Below are positions 1 to 8,531 of a stretch of 64,000 bases of DNA, piece after piece. The stretch comes from Coriobacteriia bacterium (lineage in GTDB: Bacteria; Actinomycetota; Coriobacteriia; Anaerosomatales; Anaerosomataceae): contig JAUSBY010000011.1 of assembly GCA_030651765.1 (NCBI GenBank), forward strand, positions 1 to 64,000. Direction: 5' to 3'. The notes below the pieces were generated by a model. It saw only the letters and a list, made by a program, of their open reading frames with translations. It searched no databases and was not told the origin of the DNA. Every line of letters starts with the position of its first letter. Positions within the stretch are counted from its first letter, which is position 1. The position numbers and the translations under genes were made by a program.

Positions 1-47
1 GCCTTGTGCATCGAGACGATGTCCACCCATTCCTCCAGCCGAATCAA
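1..47 (-). CDS. istA: IS21-family transposase IstA, first 15 codons only
   Basis: Only the amino end is in the window; the gene runs off the left edge. A TTG start at 47 is preceded by a GAGGAGG ribosome site (54-60) six bases away. The visible residues read L/M-I-R-L-E-E-W-V-D-I-V-S-M-H-K, which matches the usual beginning of IS21-type IstA proteins (a short leader, then E-[DE]-W-x-[DE]-I and a helix-turn-helix). The tandem terminal repeats just upstream support this reading. With so few residues the family call rests mainly on that combination. Confidence 0.6.
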   Translation of the reverse strand, partial: MIRLEEWVDIVSMHK

Positions 48-85
48 CTGACCCTCCTCGCCACGTCGCCGTGACAAGGAGCCTA

Positions 86-135
86 CAGGGTGGTCAGTTT
101 TCAATCGTCACAGGGTGGTCATTATTGCGTCGTCA
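86..135 (-). mobile_element. Terminus of an IS21-family insertion sequence (two tandem 25-bp end repeats)
   Basis: Two adjacent 25-bp copies lie at 86-110 and 111-135. On the minus strand both begin TGACGA and end TGACCACCCTG, and only the central eight bases differ. Multiple terminal repeats of this size, with TG at the outer edge and a TGACCACC core, are typical of IS21-family ends. The element would occupy positions 1-135 and continue to the left. Its outer boundary at 135 falls inside the rpiA reading frame. The target-site duplication cannot be checked because the other end lies outside the window. Confidence 0.7.
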
Positions 136-589
136 GCGACAGCGCGCGCAGCTCGCGCTCGACGAGCGCCTGTGCCATCGGCACGACCTCCACCGGCAGC
201 GGGAACGCCCCCAACGCGCGTACGAGTTTGGACTCGTCCACGATGCACACGAAACGCCGTGCCGCCGAGGCGAGGACCTTCTCGCGTGTGAGCGCGCCGC
301 CTCCGCCCTTGATGAGCCGCAGCTCGCCGTCGGCCTCGTCGGCCCCATCGACGTACACCGCGAGCGGGAGCACGTCGGCGGTCAGCGAGACCACCGCGAT
401 GCCATGCTCCACGAGCAGCGCCCGGCTGCGCTCCGACGCGGCCACCGCGGCGCGCGGGCGGCGATCCGATGCGGCGAGCACGTCGATGAACGCCTCGGCG
501 GTGCTTCCCGCACCAACCCCGATCACGTCCGACCCAACGTAGTCGAGTGCCGCGCATGCGGCCGCCCTCTTCATGCTCGCACGATCCAC
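122..589 (-). pseudogene. rpiA: Ribose-5-phosphate isomerase A, truncated by the insertion sequence
   Basis: The reading frame matches RpiA (ribose 5-phosphate/ribulose 5-phosphate interconversion in the pentose phosphate pathway) from its amino end. It shows GVGAGSTAEAFID (the phosphate loop), YVDGADEAD (with catalytic Asp/Glu) and LIKGGGGALTREK. RpiA proteins are about 220 residues; here homology stops near residue 150, after FPLPVEVVPMAQALV, at the insertion-sequence edge (135), and the frame ends four codons later. The C-terminal quarter is therefore missing. The start is GTG 589, preceded by GAGGTG six bases away; an upstream GTG at 622 is less likely. Activity is improbable unless the lost part is dispensable. 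Confidence 0.85.
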
Positions 590-702
590 ATCGCTCACCT
601 CTTTGCACGTAGGTACCCGCACTCTCGCCGCGTGGGCAGGATTCAGCGTTCATCATCCGAATATCGTGGTGGAGAGGTGTGCCCGCACGGGGGAGACAAA
701 CA

Positions 703-2865
703 GTGCCCAACAATACAAGCGAACGCCGCTGCTACTCTCACATCCGCGCGCTGCTCGCCGGGACGAGCGAGGGCATGATCGCGATCGCGCCGAACCGCCG
801 CGTGCGGGTCCTCAACGAGCGCGCCGCGGAGATCCTCGGTCTAGGGCGAGACACCATCGTCGGGGCCGAGATCCCTGCAGACCGGTTCCCCGGACTCGTG
901 GTAGCCATCGACTCGGCCATCGCCGACGGGACCACGGCCACCTGGATCATGGAACGCGACTCTCTGGACTACACGTGCATCGTCTCGCCGTATGACGACG
1001 ACGGCGTGCGGGCGGCTGTCATCACGATCCGTGACGACAGTGAGATCATGCGCATCCGGCGGCGCCAGGAAGCCATCCTATCGAGCACGGGTGACGGACT
1101 CCTGATCTTCGACACCAACGATCGCATCACGTTCGTGAACCCCGCCGCCGAGGAGATGCTCGGCAAAGGCGCCGAGTCACTCGTCGGGCTGATCACCGAC
1201 ACGTGGGCGTTGTTCGGCTTACAGGCCGACCCTGACGGAGGGGTGCGGACCACCGGCTCGCAGTCCCGCGAGGTCCGCGTGGAGGACCCCGTCCACCGGA
1301 TCGTCGACGTGCGGGTCGACCCCGTGCTCGACGACAACGCGGTCTACATGGGCGCTGTCACGACGATCCGCGACGTGACCGCCGAGCGCGAAGCGACCCA
1401 GATGAAGAACGAGTTCGTCTCGACGGTGAGCCACGAGCTGCGCACGCCGCTCACGTCCATCAAGGGCTACATCGACCTCATCCTCGACGGCGAAGCCGGG
1501 GAGATCAACGATATCCAGCAGGAGTTCCTGTCGATCGTGAAGGAGAACTCGGACAGGCTGGTCGATCTCATCAACGACATGCTCGACATCTCCCGTATCG
1601 AAAGCGGACGCATCGTCCTCAAGGTCCAGCCCCTGGACGTCGCCGAGCGGATCGACGGCGCGGTGAACACATTCCGCGCGGTGCTCGACCAGCAAGGCCG
1701 CACGATACACGTCGACATCCCCGCCGACCTGCCAAGAGCCGCCGGAGACCCCGACCGCGTCGGTCAGGTACTCATCAACTTCATCAGCAACGCGATCAAG
1801 TACTCGCCCGAAGGCGGCGATGTCGAGCTGAGCGCTGCGGTCGAGGGCTCGGCCGTACGCGTGGGGATCCGCGACCACGGTATCGGCATCGCGCCCGAAG
1901 ACCAGAGCCGACTGTTCACCAAGTTCTACCGGGTCGACTCCTCACTCACACGCGAGATCGGTGGCACGGGACTCGGCCTTTCGATCTGCAAGAGCATCAT
2001 CGAACTGCTCGGCGGCCAGGTCGGCGTCGACAGCACACCCGGAGAAGGATCGACGTTCTGGTTCGAGCTCCCGTTGGCCTCGGCCGAGCTGGTGCGCACA
2101 CCGTCGCTCGAGGGACCGCTCGGCACGCCCGGTGGTCGTGTGCTCGTGGTGGACAACTCCGAGGATGTCGCCAACCTCATCGCCACGTACCTCTCGCGAC
2201 GCGGCTACGAGGTGATCAAAGCCTTCACAGCCGATGAAGCGTGGCAGTACGCCCTGGAGCTCGACCCGCGTGTCATCACACTCGACGTCATGCTCGACGA
2301 GGGCGCGGGTTTCGACCTGCTGCAGAAGCTCAAAGCCGACGACCGGACGAAGGAGATCCCCGTCGTCGTGCTCTCGATCATATGCGACGAGGGAAAGAGC
2401 CACCGCATGGGGGCCACCGACTACCTGGAGAAGCCGATCGAGAAGACACGGCTCATCGGCATCATCGACGGCCTGGTGGGCTCGGTCGACACGCCTGTCG
2501 TCCTCGTGGTCGACGACGACAGGGCGATCGTCGAACTCCTCTCCCGCACCCTCAAGCAGCGTGGGTACGCCGTGATGGCGGCATACGACGGCAAGGAGGC
2601 CATGGCGGCGGTGCGTGCCCGTGCGCCGCACGCCATCCTGCTCGACCTGCGGATGCCCGTCATGGATGGCTACGAGGTGCTGCAGGCGCTCAAGGCCGAC
2701 TCCGAGACAGCCGACATCCCGGTCGTCATCATGTCCGCGTACCACTTCGATCGCGAGCGCGCCGATGTCCTCAAGCTTGCCGCCGAGCAGGTCTGCAAGC
2801 CGTTTGATGCCGATGAGTTCGTGAGTCGCATCGAGTCCGTACTGCACGATGGGGAGTCTTCGTGA
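703..2865 (+). CDS. Hybrid sensor histidine kinase, PAS-PAS-HisKA-HATPase-REC-REC
   Basis: A 720-residue cytoplasmic hybrid kinase without membrane segments. Two PAS-like domains (about 10-115 and 118-235) precede a HisKA dimerisation domain with the H box SHELRTP (His244). The ATPase domain has the N box INFISNAIKYSPEGG and G boxes DHGIGIAPED and GGTGLGLSICKS. Two receiver domains follow, with phosphoacceptors Asp528 (TLDVML) and Asp648 (LLDLRMPVMDGYE). GTG 703 is chosen because GGGGGAG lies seven bases upstream; an upstream GTG at 679 lacks a site. The next gene overlaps its stop by GTGA, so the kinase and the following receivers are probably one phosphorelay unit. The signal sensed is unknown. 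Confidence 0.9.
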   Translation: MPNNTSERRCYSHIRALLAGTSEGMIAIAPNRRVRVLNERAAEILGLGRDTIVGAEIPADRFPGLVVAIDSAIADGTTATWIMERDSLDYTCIVSPYDDDGVRAAVITIRDDSEIMRIRRRQEAILSSTGDGLLIFDTNDRITFVNPAAEEMLGKGAESLVGLITDTWALFGLQADPDGGVRTTGSQSREVRVEDPVHRIVDVRVDPVLDDNAVYMGAVTTIRDVTAEREATQMKNEFVSTVSHELRTPLTSIKGYIDLILDGEAGEINDIQQEFLSIVKENSDRLVDLINDMLDISRIESGRIVLKVQPLDVAERIDGAVNTFRAVLDQQGRTIHVDIPADLPRAAGDPDRVGQVLINFISNAIKYSPEGGDVELSAAVEGSAVRVGIRDHGIGIAPEDQSRLFTKFYRVDSSLTREIGGTGLGLSICKSIIELLGGQVGVDSTPGEGSTFWFELPLASAELVRTPSLEGPLGTPGGRVLVVDNSEDVANLIATYLSRRGYEVIKAFTADEAWQYALELDPRVITLDVMLDEGAGFDLLQKLKADDRTKEIPVVVLSIICDEGKSHRMGATDYLEKPIEKTRLIGIIDGLVGSVDTPVVLVVDDDRAIVELLSRTLKQRGYAVMAAYDGKEAMAAVRARAPHAILLDLRMPVMDGYEVLQALKADSETADIPVVIMSAYHFDRERADVLKLAAEQVCKPFDADEFVSRIESVLHDGESS

Positions 2866-3245
2866 GCCGTATCCTCATAGCCGACGACGAACCGCACATC
2901 CGCAAACTCGTTTCATTCGCCCTCGGCAATCGCGGGTATGAAGTGGTTGAGGCGTGCGACGGCGGGGAGGCCGTGCGCCTGGCATCGGAAACGCAGCCTG
3001 ACCTGATCCTGCTCGATGTGATGATGCCGGTGATGACAGGGTACGACGCCCTTCGGCAGCTCAAGGCGGATCCGGCCACCGCCGAGATCCCGGTGATCAT
3101 GCTCTCGGCCAAGAGCCAGAAGACGGAGGTCGAAGAAGGACTGGCGTGCGGCGCACGCGAATACATCTGCAAGCCGTTCACGCCCAAAGACCTTGTCCAA
3201 CGGGTCGCCGAACTGCTCGAGAACAATGGGGAAGGGACGCCGTGA
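2862..3245 (+). CDS. Stand-alone response regulator receiver protein (CheY-like)
   Basis: The 127 residues consist of one receiver domain with no output domain. The acidic pair is in LIADDEPHIRK, the phosphoacceptor Asp52 in LLDVMMPVMTGYD, the Thr/Ser switch in MLSAKS and the conserved Lys in CKPFTPKDL. It starts at GTG, overlapping the kinase stop by 4 bp, and ends overlapping the next receiver gene. It probably receives phosphate from the adjacent hybrid kinase or shuttles it among the receivers here. Confidence 0.88.
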   Translation: MSRILIADDEPHIRKLVSFALGNRGYEVVEACDGGEAVRLASETQPDLILLDVMMPVMTGYDALRQLKADPATAEIPVIMLSAKSQKTEVEEGLACGAREYICKPFTPKDLVQRVAELLENNGEGTP

Positions 3246-3700
3246 TGAAGAAGATCCTGGTCGTCGATGATGAACCGTCGATCCGCAGGTTGCTCAATGT
3301 CGCACTCAGCAGCCGGGGCTTCGAGGTGGTTGAAGCCGAGGACGGGCTCCTGGCCATGGGCATGGTCGCAGCCGAGAAACCCGACCTCATCGTGCTCGAC
3401 GTGATGATGCCGGGCCTCACGGGCCATCAGGTGCATGACAGACTTCGCCAGAAGCCCGAGACCAAGGAGATACCGATACTGTTCCTCTCGGCGGCCGGCA
3501 CGTTCGAGGAGCAGCACCGCGAGATCGCCTCGGACCCGTACAGCGACTACCTGCCGAAGCCGTTCAAGCCCTCCGAGGTCGCCGACCACATCGCGGCGAT
3601 GCTCGATCCTGCGCGCCGCGGTGCAGTCGAGCGCGAGCGCGGGCGTCGCGAGGCGAAGCTGTCCAAGATCGTGGAGATCATGCACCGCGACCGCGAGTGA
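3245..3700 (+). CDS. Stand-alone response regulator receiver protein
   Basis: A 151-residue receiver-only protein: LVVDDEPSIRR, phosphoacceptor Asp52 in VLDVMMPGLTGHQ, LSAAGTFEE and PKPFKPSEVADH. A short basic, helical tail of about 30 residues follows and contains no DNA-binding domain. ATG 3245 shares one base with the preceding stop. The insertion between the Ser switch and the conserved Lys is longer than in the other two receivers (LSAAGTFEEQHREIASDPYSD), so its partner specificity may differ. Confidence 0.87.
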   Translation: MKKILVVDDEPSIRRLLNVALSSRGFEVVEAEDGLLAMGMVAAEKPDLIVLDVMMPGLTGHQVHDRLRQKPETKEIPILFLSAAGTFEEQHREIASDPYSDYLPKPFKPSEVADHIAAMLDPARRGAVERERGRREAKLSKIVEIMHRDRE

Positions 3701-3729
3701 CATCCGACCGTCACGCGTAAGGGGCTCAC

Positions 3730-4104
3730 GTGACGACACCACGCACGATCCTCACAGCCGACGACAACCAGCAGATTCGCATGCTGGTGAAGGCGGCGCT
3801 GCGCTCGCTCGGCCACGAGCTGATCGAGGCCGTCGATGGCGAGCAGGCGATCGAACTCGCCGTGGAACGCATGCCTGATCTCGTGCTGTTGGACGTCACC
3901 ATGCCCAAGCTCGATGGGTGGGAGGTCCTGCACTTCCTCAGGCAACGCCCCGAGACTGCCGATATACAGGTTATGATGCTGACGACGGCCTCACAGACCG
4001 TGGATCTTGCGCATGGTGCCTCACTCGGCTGCAACGACTACCTCACCAAGCCGTTCTCGCCGGGGGACCTGCGGGCACACGTGGAACGGATGCTCGGAGC
4101 CTGA
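3730..4104 (+). CDS. Stand-alone response regulator receiver protein
   Basis: The 124 residues are one receiver domain: ILTADDNQQIRM, phosphoacceptor Asp55 in LLDVTMPKLDGWE, MLTTAS and TKPFSPGDLRAH. It uses a GTG start 29 bp after the previous gene and is the third consecutive single-domain receiver. The next gene, the cytochrome, begins 88 bp further on and may have its own promoter. An output role, for example binding a motor or another enzyme, cannot be read from the sequence. Confidence 0.87.
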   Translation: MTTPRTILTADDNQQIRMLVKAALRSLGHELIEAVDGEQAIELAVERMPDLVLLDVTMPKLDGWEVLHFLRQRPETADIQVMMLTTASQTVDLAHGASLGCNDYLTKPFSPGDLRAHVERMLGA

Positions 4105-4192
4105 CCGTGGGCGGCCTGTCGTGACTGGCACGGTTTATGCGATAATGGTTATTCAGATTGGCACGCGAGACGGCGAGACGGGCTTGCGGGAT

Positions 4193-5308
4193 ATGGTACG
4201 ACGGACGATCCTCATCATGATCATCGCGCTGACACTGTCGGCAGTGCCGGCTGTGGCCTACGCGTTCAACGAGGCGACCGCGACCGTCATCACCAGCCCG
4301 ATCGACAACGAGACGTGCGGCAGCTGCCATTCCAACACGGCTGAGCCGCCGAGTTACGACTTTGCGCCCTTCGTCGGACCCCACGGCGGGTACACAACGA
4401 CGAGCAACAAGTGCGCCTCGTGCCACAGCGTGCACGCCGCTCCAGCGGACTCCATCCTGCTGCTTCCCGGAGCGACACTCACCGAGACCTGCCTGACCTG
4501 CCACGACGGGACCCAGGGACGCGGCGTCTACGGCGCTATCGCCGCCCGGCTCGGCGGAGGTGCGGTGGCCTCCGGTCACAGCGTCGACACCACGAACGTC
4601 GTCCCCGGTGGCGATGCCAACACCGGCGGTTCGACGACGATGTCCTTCGCGGGTATCAGCGGTACCCTGGCGTGCTCGGACTGCCACTCGGTACACGCAG
4701 CCAACGTGGTGGAACCGTTCCTGGGCGACCGGCTGCGCACGAGCTCGATGATCGCGGAGCCGACCAACAAGCTCCTGAAGCAGCTGCCGGGTGCAGCCAC
4801 CGAACCAGTGACGGAGTACGGCTCCGACTGGTGCCTCGGGTGTCATCAGGGCCGCGCGAGCGACCTTTCCACGGTCCACAATCACCCGGCCGAGTCGGCC
4901 GGAACCACCGATACGCCGTTCACCTACGGCTACATCGCCCGTCTGGTCTCCGACGATCCCACCTCGGAGACCGAGATCTCCGAGACCGACTTGCTGAACG
5001 GTCCGCCCTGGGGCGGCCTCGGCGGCTCGAACCGCGGCTACCTCATGCCGTACCCCCGCACTCCGGAGCAGGAGGGGCACGACCCCATCTGCCAGCAGTG
5101 CCACGAGGACTCGCGTAACGTCGGCGCCCTCACGGGCGACGGTTCGGTGGGCGACGCGGCGCCGTTCTCGCCGTCGGTCGATGGAGCCTCGGATACCGCA
5201 AACCCGCGGTTCCAGAACTTCCCCCACGAGTCGACCAACCGCAAGCTGCTCGTGGAGACCGACGACAACCTCTGCCTCAACTGCCACCCGCTAGGCGCGC
5301 TGCCCTAG
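4193..5308 (+). CDS. Secreted seven-heme cytochrome c
   Basis: A 371-residue protein with an amino-terminal signal peptide (basic MVRRT, then a hydrophobic stretch ending near AVAYA). It has seven CXXCH heme c sites: CGSCH 42, CASCH 74, CLTCH 100, CSDCH 161, CLGCH 214, CQQCH 300 and CLNCH 361. Several are followed by a SVHAA-type segment, as in the doubled-CXXCH family. It probably moves electrons outside the membrane. ATG 4193 is preferred because it begins the signal peptide; in-frame starts at 4145 or further upstream would bury it. No cytochrome c maturation or quinone-dehydrogenase genes lie in the window, so its electron partners are unknown. Confidence 0.88.
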   Translation: MVRRTILIMIIALTLSAVPAVAYAFNEATATVITSPIDNETCGSCHSNTAEPPSYDFAPFVGPHGGYTTTSNKCASCHSVHAAPADSILLLPGATLTETCLTCHDGTQGRGVYGAIAARLGGGAVASGHSVDTTNVVPGGDANTGGSTTMSFAGISGTLACSDCHSVHAANVVEPFLGDRLRTSSMIAEPTNKLLKQLPGAATEPVTEYGSDWCLGCHQGRASDLSTVHNHPAESAGTTDTPFTYGYIARLVSDDPTSETEISETDLLNGPPWGGLGGSNRGYLMPYPRTPEQEGHDPICQQCHEDSRNVGALTGDGSVGDAAPFSPSVDGASDTANPRFQNFPHESTNRKLLVETDDNLCLNCHPLGALP

Positions 5309-5330
5309 CGGATCCGGCGAGTCGTGTACG

Positions 5331-6086
5331 TTATCGCCCTACGCGCGTCCACCGGCACACGCGCGCCTCGGCCATCTCGAGGAGCTCGTACAGCACGACG
5401 CCGAGTACCGCCATCGCGATGATTCCCGCGAACATGTCCCGATAGGCGATGCGGCTCCAGGCGTCGATGATGTAGTAGCCGATGCCGTCGGTGCCCGCGA
5501 TCGACTCGCTGAAGAACAGCACCGCGATCGCGGTACCCGTCGAGATGCGAAGCGCCGTGAACACGTCGGGCAGCGCTGCCGGGACCACCACGTGCCGAAA
5601 CACCTGCGTGCCGCCAGCGCCAAGCGAGCGAACCGACAGTACGCTCCCCGGCGGGATCGCACGCGCAGCGTCCCGCGCCGTCACGAGTATCTGGAAGAAC
5701 ACGATGAGCGTGATGAGCACGATCTTCGGCACGCTGCCGATGCCGAAGAGCACGAGCAGCACCGGCAGGAAGACGATCTTGGGCACCGGGTAGGTCAGGA
5801 AGATGAGCGGGGCGGCTACCGCGTCGATGCGGGGACTTCGGCCGAGCACGAGACCGAGCGGAACGGCGAGCGCGGTGCCGAGTGCCATCGAGACCACCAC
5901 ACGCCACGCGCTCACGAGTGCCTCCGGCAGCAGCGCAGCGAAGAAGAGGTTGCCGAACGTCTGAAGCGCAGGCGCGGGACCGGGCAGCGCCGGAGAGTCC
6001 ACGATCATCGCGAGCACCTGCCAGCCAGCGAGCAGGATCGCGACGGCACCGGCATACCCGACGATCTTGCGGACGGCGGCTTTCAC
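5331..6086 (-). CDS. ABC transporter permease, SsuC/TauC (NMT1-type) family
   Basis: The 251 residues carry about six membrane segments and the EAA loop (SLGAGGTQVFRHVVVPAALP) that contacts the ATPase. The length and the loop fit permeases for sulfonates, taurine, nitrate or thiamine precursors. GTG 6086 overlaps the stop of the ATPase gene by 4 bp, so it is the last gene of a binding protein-ATPase-permease operon. Its 3' end faces the cytochrome gene across only 22 bp, and no terminator is evident there. Confidence 0.88.
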   Translation of the reverse strand: MKAAVRKIVGYAGAVAILLAGWQVLAMIVDSPALPGPAPALQTFGNLFFAALLPEALVSAWRVVVSMALGTALAVPLGLVLGRSPRIDAVAAPLIFLTYPVPKIVFLPVLLVLFGIGSVPKIVLITLIVFFQILVTARDAARAIPPGSVLSVRSLGAGGTQVFRHVVVPAALPDVFTALRISTGTAIAVLFFSESIAGTDGIGYYIIDAWSRIAYRDMFAGIIAMAVLGVVLYELLEMAEARVCRWTRVGR

Positions 6087-6856
6087 GACGCAGCCTCGCC
6101 GAACGCGCCCTCTGCGGCGAGCAGGCGACGCAACTCCGCGCAGCGCTCGTAGAACGCCGGCGTGTCGCGGAAGTCATCGTCACCCATCTCGGGGTTCTCC
6201 ACGATGGCGGCCACACGACCGGGCCGCGGCGTGAGCACGACCACGCGCCTGCCGAGGTAGACGGCCTCCTCGATCGAGTGCGTGACCAGCACCGACGTGT
6301 GCCCGCGCTGACGCCAGATGTCGAGCAGCAGGCCCTGAAGGTCCTCACGCGTGAGCGCGTCGAGCGCCGAGAGCGGCTCGTCCATGAGCAGCAGATCGGC
6401 CTCGAGCGCGAGCGCTCGGGCAACGGCGAGCCGTTGCCGCATACCGCCCGATAGCTCACCGGGGTACGCGTTTGCAAACTCGGCCAGGCCCACCCGCTCG
6501 AGAGCCTCGGTCACCAGGCGGGCGCGCTCGGGGGCCGGGACGCGGCGGATCTCGAGACCGAGCGCGGCGTTGTGCATGACCGTCTTCCAGGGCAGGAGGC
6601 CGAAATCCTGCAAGATGAGCGCGGTGTGCAGCCGCGGGCCGACGACCGGCTCGTCGCCGACGCGCACGCTCCCCGACGTGGGCGCGACGAGTCCCGCCGT
6701 GGCGAGCAGCAATGTCGACTTGCCGCAGCCCGACGGACCGATGATCGCGATGGGCTCTCCGTCGTCGATCGAAAGATCGAGCGAGTGAAGGGCGTCGACG
6801 CGACGATCGACGCCCTCGTAGGTGACGCTCAGCGCCTGTACGTCGACGCGGGCCAC
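6083..6856 (-). CDS. ABC transporter ATPase, SsuB/TauB type
   Basis: A 257-residue nucleotide-binding subunit with Walker A GPSGCGKST, Q-loop LILQDFGLLPW, signature LSGGMRQR, Walker B LLLMDEPLSALD and switch His in LVTHSIEEA. It powers the neighbouring permease. GTG start; the binding-protein gene ends 4 bp upstream and the permease overlaps its end. The substrate cannot be deduced from this subunit. Confidence 0.9.
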   Translation of the reverse strand: MARVDVQALSVTYEGVDRRVDALHSLDLSIDDGEPIAIIGPSGCGKSTLLLATAGLVAPTSGSVRVGDEPVVGPRLHTALILQDFGLLPWKTVMHNAALGLEIRRVPAPERARLVTEALERVGLAEFANAYPGELSGGMRQRLAVARALALEADLLLMDEPLSALDALTREDLQGLLLDIWRQRGHTSVLVTHSIEEAVYLGRRVVVLTPRPGRVAAIVENPEMGDDDFRDTPAFYERCAELRRLLAAEGAFGEAAS

Positions 6857-6860
6857 GTGG

Positions 6861-7835
6861 CTACCGCAGGTCCATCACGAGGTCGTCGTAGGTCACATCG
6901 GCCTGCAGGAGCTCCTTGCCAGCCATCCACTCGAGCACCGGGTCCACCATCTCTCGCGTCGGCGGTGCCGCGTCCGGGTACGCGTTGACGCTGTAGGTGT
7001 CCCTGAGCGGCTCGGGCAGCCGTGCCATCTCCACCAGCAGATCGCGGTACGCATCCGGGTCGGCGTTGATGAGCGCGGCGGCCTCGTCCCACACCGCAAG
7101 CAGTTCGCGCACGGCGAACATGCCCGCCGGCAGGGCGATGTACTCATCCGACACGCCGAGGACGGTCTGCGTGAGGTTGGCGCCGGTGGTGTCGTCGGCA
7201 AGCACCGTCGCCCCTTCGAGCTCGGCAAGCGACAGGAAGGGCTCCGGGAGCGCGGCTGCCGCGATCTGACCGTTGATCAGCAGGTCGTAGCGGACGGGAA
7301 CCTTGGGCACGATCTCCTTGGCCACATCGGCGGGATCCACGCCGGCCTCGGCCATGAGACCGTCGAGAACGTACTCCTGAATCGATGCGGCCGAGGTCCC
7401 GATCGGGACGCCGGCGAGATCGGCGAGCGTCGCGGCGTCCGAGCCCGGCGTAGCGACGATACCGAATCTGCCCTCGGCGGCGGTCTGGCCGAGCATGACC
7501 GTGGCGAGCGTCACCCGCGCGCCGGAGGCCTCGAGGTTGGCGGCGGCGATGATGTCACCCATGAAGCCGTCGATGGCGCCGGACGAGAACGCGGTGTCGC
7601 GCTCCTGTGCGGCCTGGAACGTCACGATCTCCACCTCGAGTCCGGCTGCCTCGAACAGACCCTCGGACTCGGCTACCCACAGAGGGAGCGCGTCTTCGGT
7701 AGGCAGCGTGCCGATGGTGATCCGCGCGGGTTCCACGTTGGACAGCGGCGGTTCGGACTCTTTGGCGGCGCAGCCGAGGGGCAGCGCGCCGAGTGCGCAC
7801 ACGAGCGCGGCGGCCAGCAGACGACGATGGAGCAT
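6861..7835 (-). CDS. ABC transporter substrate-binding lipoprotein, NMT1/SsuA-like
   Basis: A 324-residue exported lipoprotein: a basic start (MLHRR), a hydrophobic stretch and a lipobox ending in LPLGC, followed by the NMT1/THI5-type fold (IGTLPTEDALPLWVAESEGL near the amino end). Family members bind aliphatic sulfonates, taurine, nitrate or the thiamine pyrimidine; no motif settles which. ATG 7835 is chosen because the signal peptide begins there and GAGAGGA lies upstream. It heads the transporter operon, only 29 bp after the GNAT gene, so the two may be cotranscribed. Confidence 0.88.
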   Translation of the reverse strand: MLHRRLLAAALVCALGALPLGCAAKESEPPLSNVEPARITIGTLPTEDALPLWVAESEGLFEAAGLEVEIVTFQAAQERDTAFSSGAIDGFMGDIIAAANLEASGARVTLATVMLGQTAAEGRFGIVATPGSDAATLADLAGVPIGTSAASIQEYVLDGLMAEAGVDPADVAKEIVPKVPVRYDLLINGQIAAAALPEPFLSLAELEGATVLADDTTGANLTQTVLGVSDEYIALPAGMFAVRELLAVWDEAAALINADPDAYRDLLVEMARLPEPLRDTYSVNAYPDAAPPTREMVDPVLEWMAGKELLQADVTYDDLVMDLR

Positions 7836-7864
7836 CAGGCGGGTCCTCTCATCGGATACGGGCG

Positions 7865-8470
7865 TCAGCGGTGGCACACCGGCCGCCGGAGACGGAACTC
7901 GTCGCGCACGGGGATCCCGGAGAAGCCGGGCTCGGCCGAGCCGTAGCGGTCGGCGAGCAGGCCTCGCTCGAACGAGTCGATCGTGAAGCCATGACGCTGG
8001 TAGAACGAGAACAGCGGTATGTCGTCGTTGCTCACCGCGACCTTGACCGCAGGCAGACCACGGTCCGTGGCACGCGCCGCCGCCGCCTCGATGAGCGCCG
8101 AGCCGACCCCCTGGCCCTGGAAGCCGGGGTAGACCGTCAGCAGCACGATCGCCAGGTCACCCGCATCGCCGGCAAGCGCGACGACGCCCGCGAAGCGTCC
8201 ATCGGCCTCGGCCACGAGGTTGTCGCACCCGAGCACGTCGAAGGTGCGGCCGAACGCATCGACCTCGGTCTCGCCGAGCGCCTGGTCGCAGATGTCCTCG
8301 ATATCGTGCCGGTCGGCGATGACGGCGGGGCGGACCGACAGCTCCACGGCCTCGCGGTCGGGCTGATGATCGTCGCACGTGACCGCCAGCCGTGCTTCGG
8401 TCAGGGGCAACTCCTTGTCGCACTCCGCGCAGCGGTACTGCGGGTACGGGGCCTCAACGGTGTCTTCCAC
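7865..8470 (-). CDS. GNAT-family N-acetyltransferase with a Cys-rich amino end
   Basis: The 201 residues hold a GNAT domain with the acetyl-CoA loop VYPGFQGQGVGSAL and a C-terminal FYQRHGF motif. Ahead of it is a short cysteine segment (CAECDKELPLTEA, then CDDHQ) that could bind a metal. GTG 8470 is chosen because AGGAGG lies eight bases upstream; an in-frame ATG at 8515 has no site and would start about 10 bases from the likely transcription start. The substrate is unknown. It could be cotranscribed with the downstream transporter genes. Confidence 0.75.
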   Translation of the reverse strand: MEDTVEAPYPQYRCAECDKELPLTEARLAVTCDDHQPDREAVELSVRPAVIADRHDIEDICDQALGETEVDAFGRTFDVLGCDNLVAEADGRFAGVVALAGDAGDLAIVLLTVYPGFQGQGVGSALIEAAAARATDRGLPAVKVAVSNDDIPLFSFYQRHGFTIDSFERGLLADRYGSAEPGFSGIPVRDEFRLRRPVCHR

Positions 8471-8531
8471 GGGCCGAGCCTCCTCGGATGGTGTCTGCGC
8501 GTCCGAGCCGCGCATGCAGCCGAACCTGCTC

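Noticed and set aside
4116-4146. Sigma-70 promoter before the cytochrome gene (GATAAT at 4141)
   Set aside because: No -35 box at proper spacing; the best candidates are 14 or 19 bp away with poor match.
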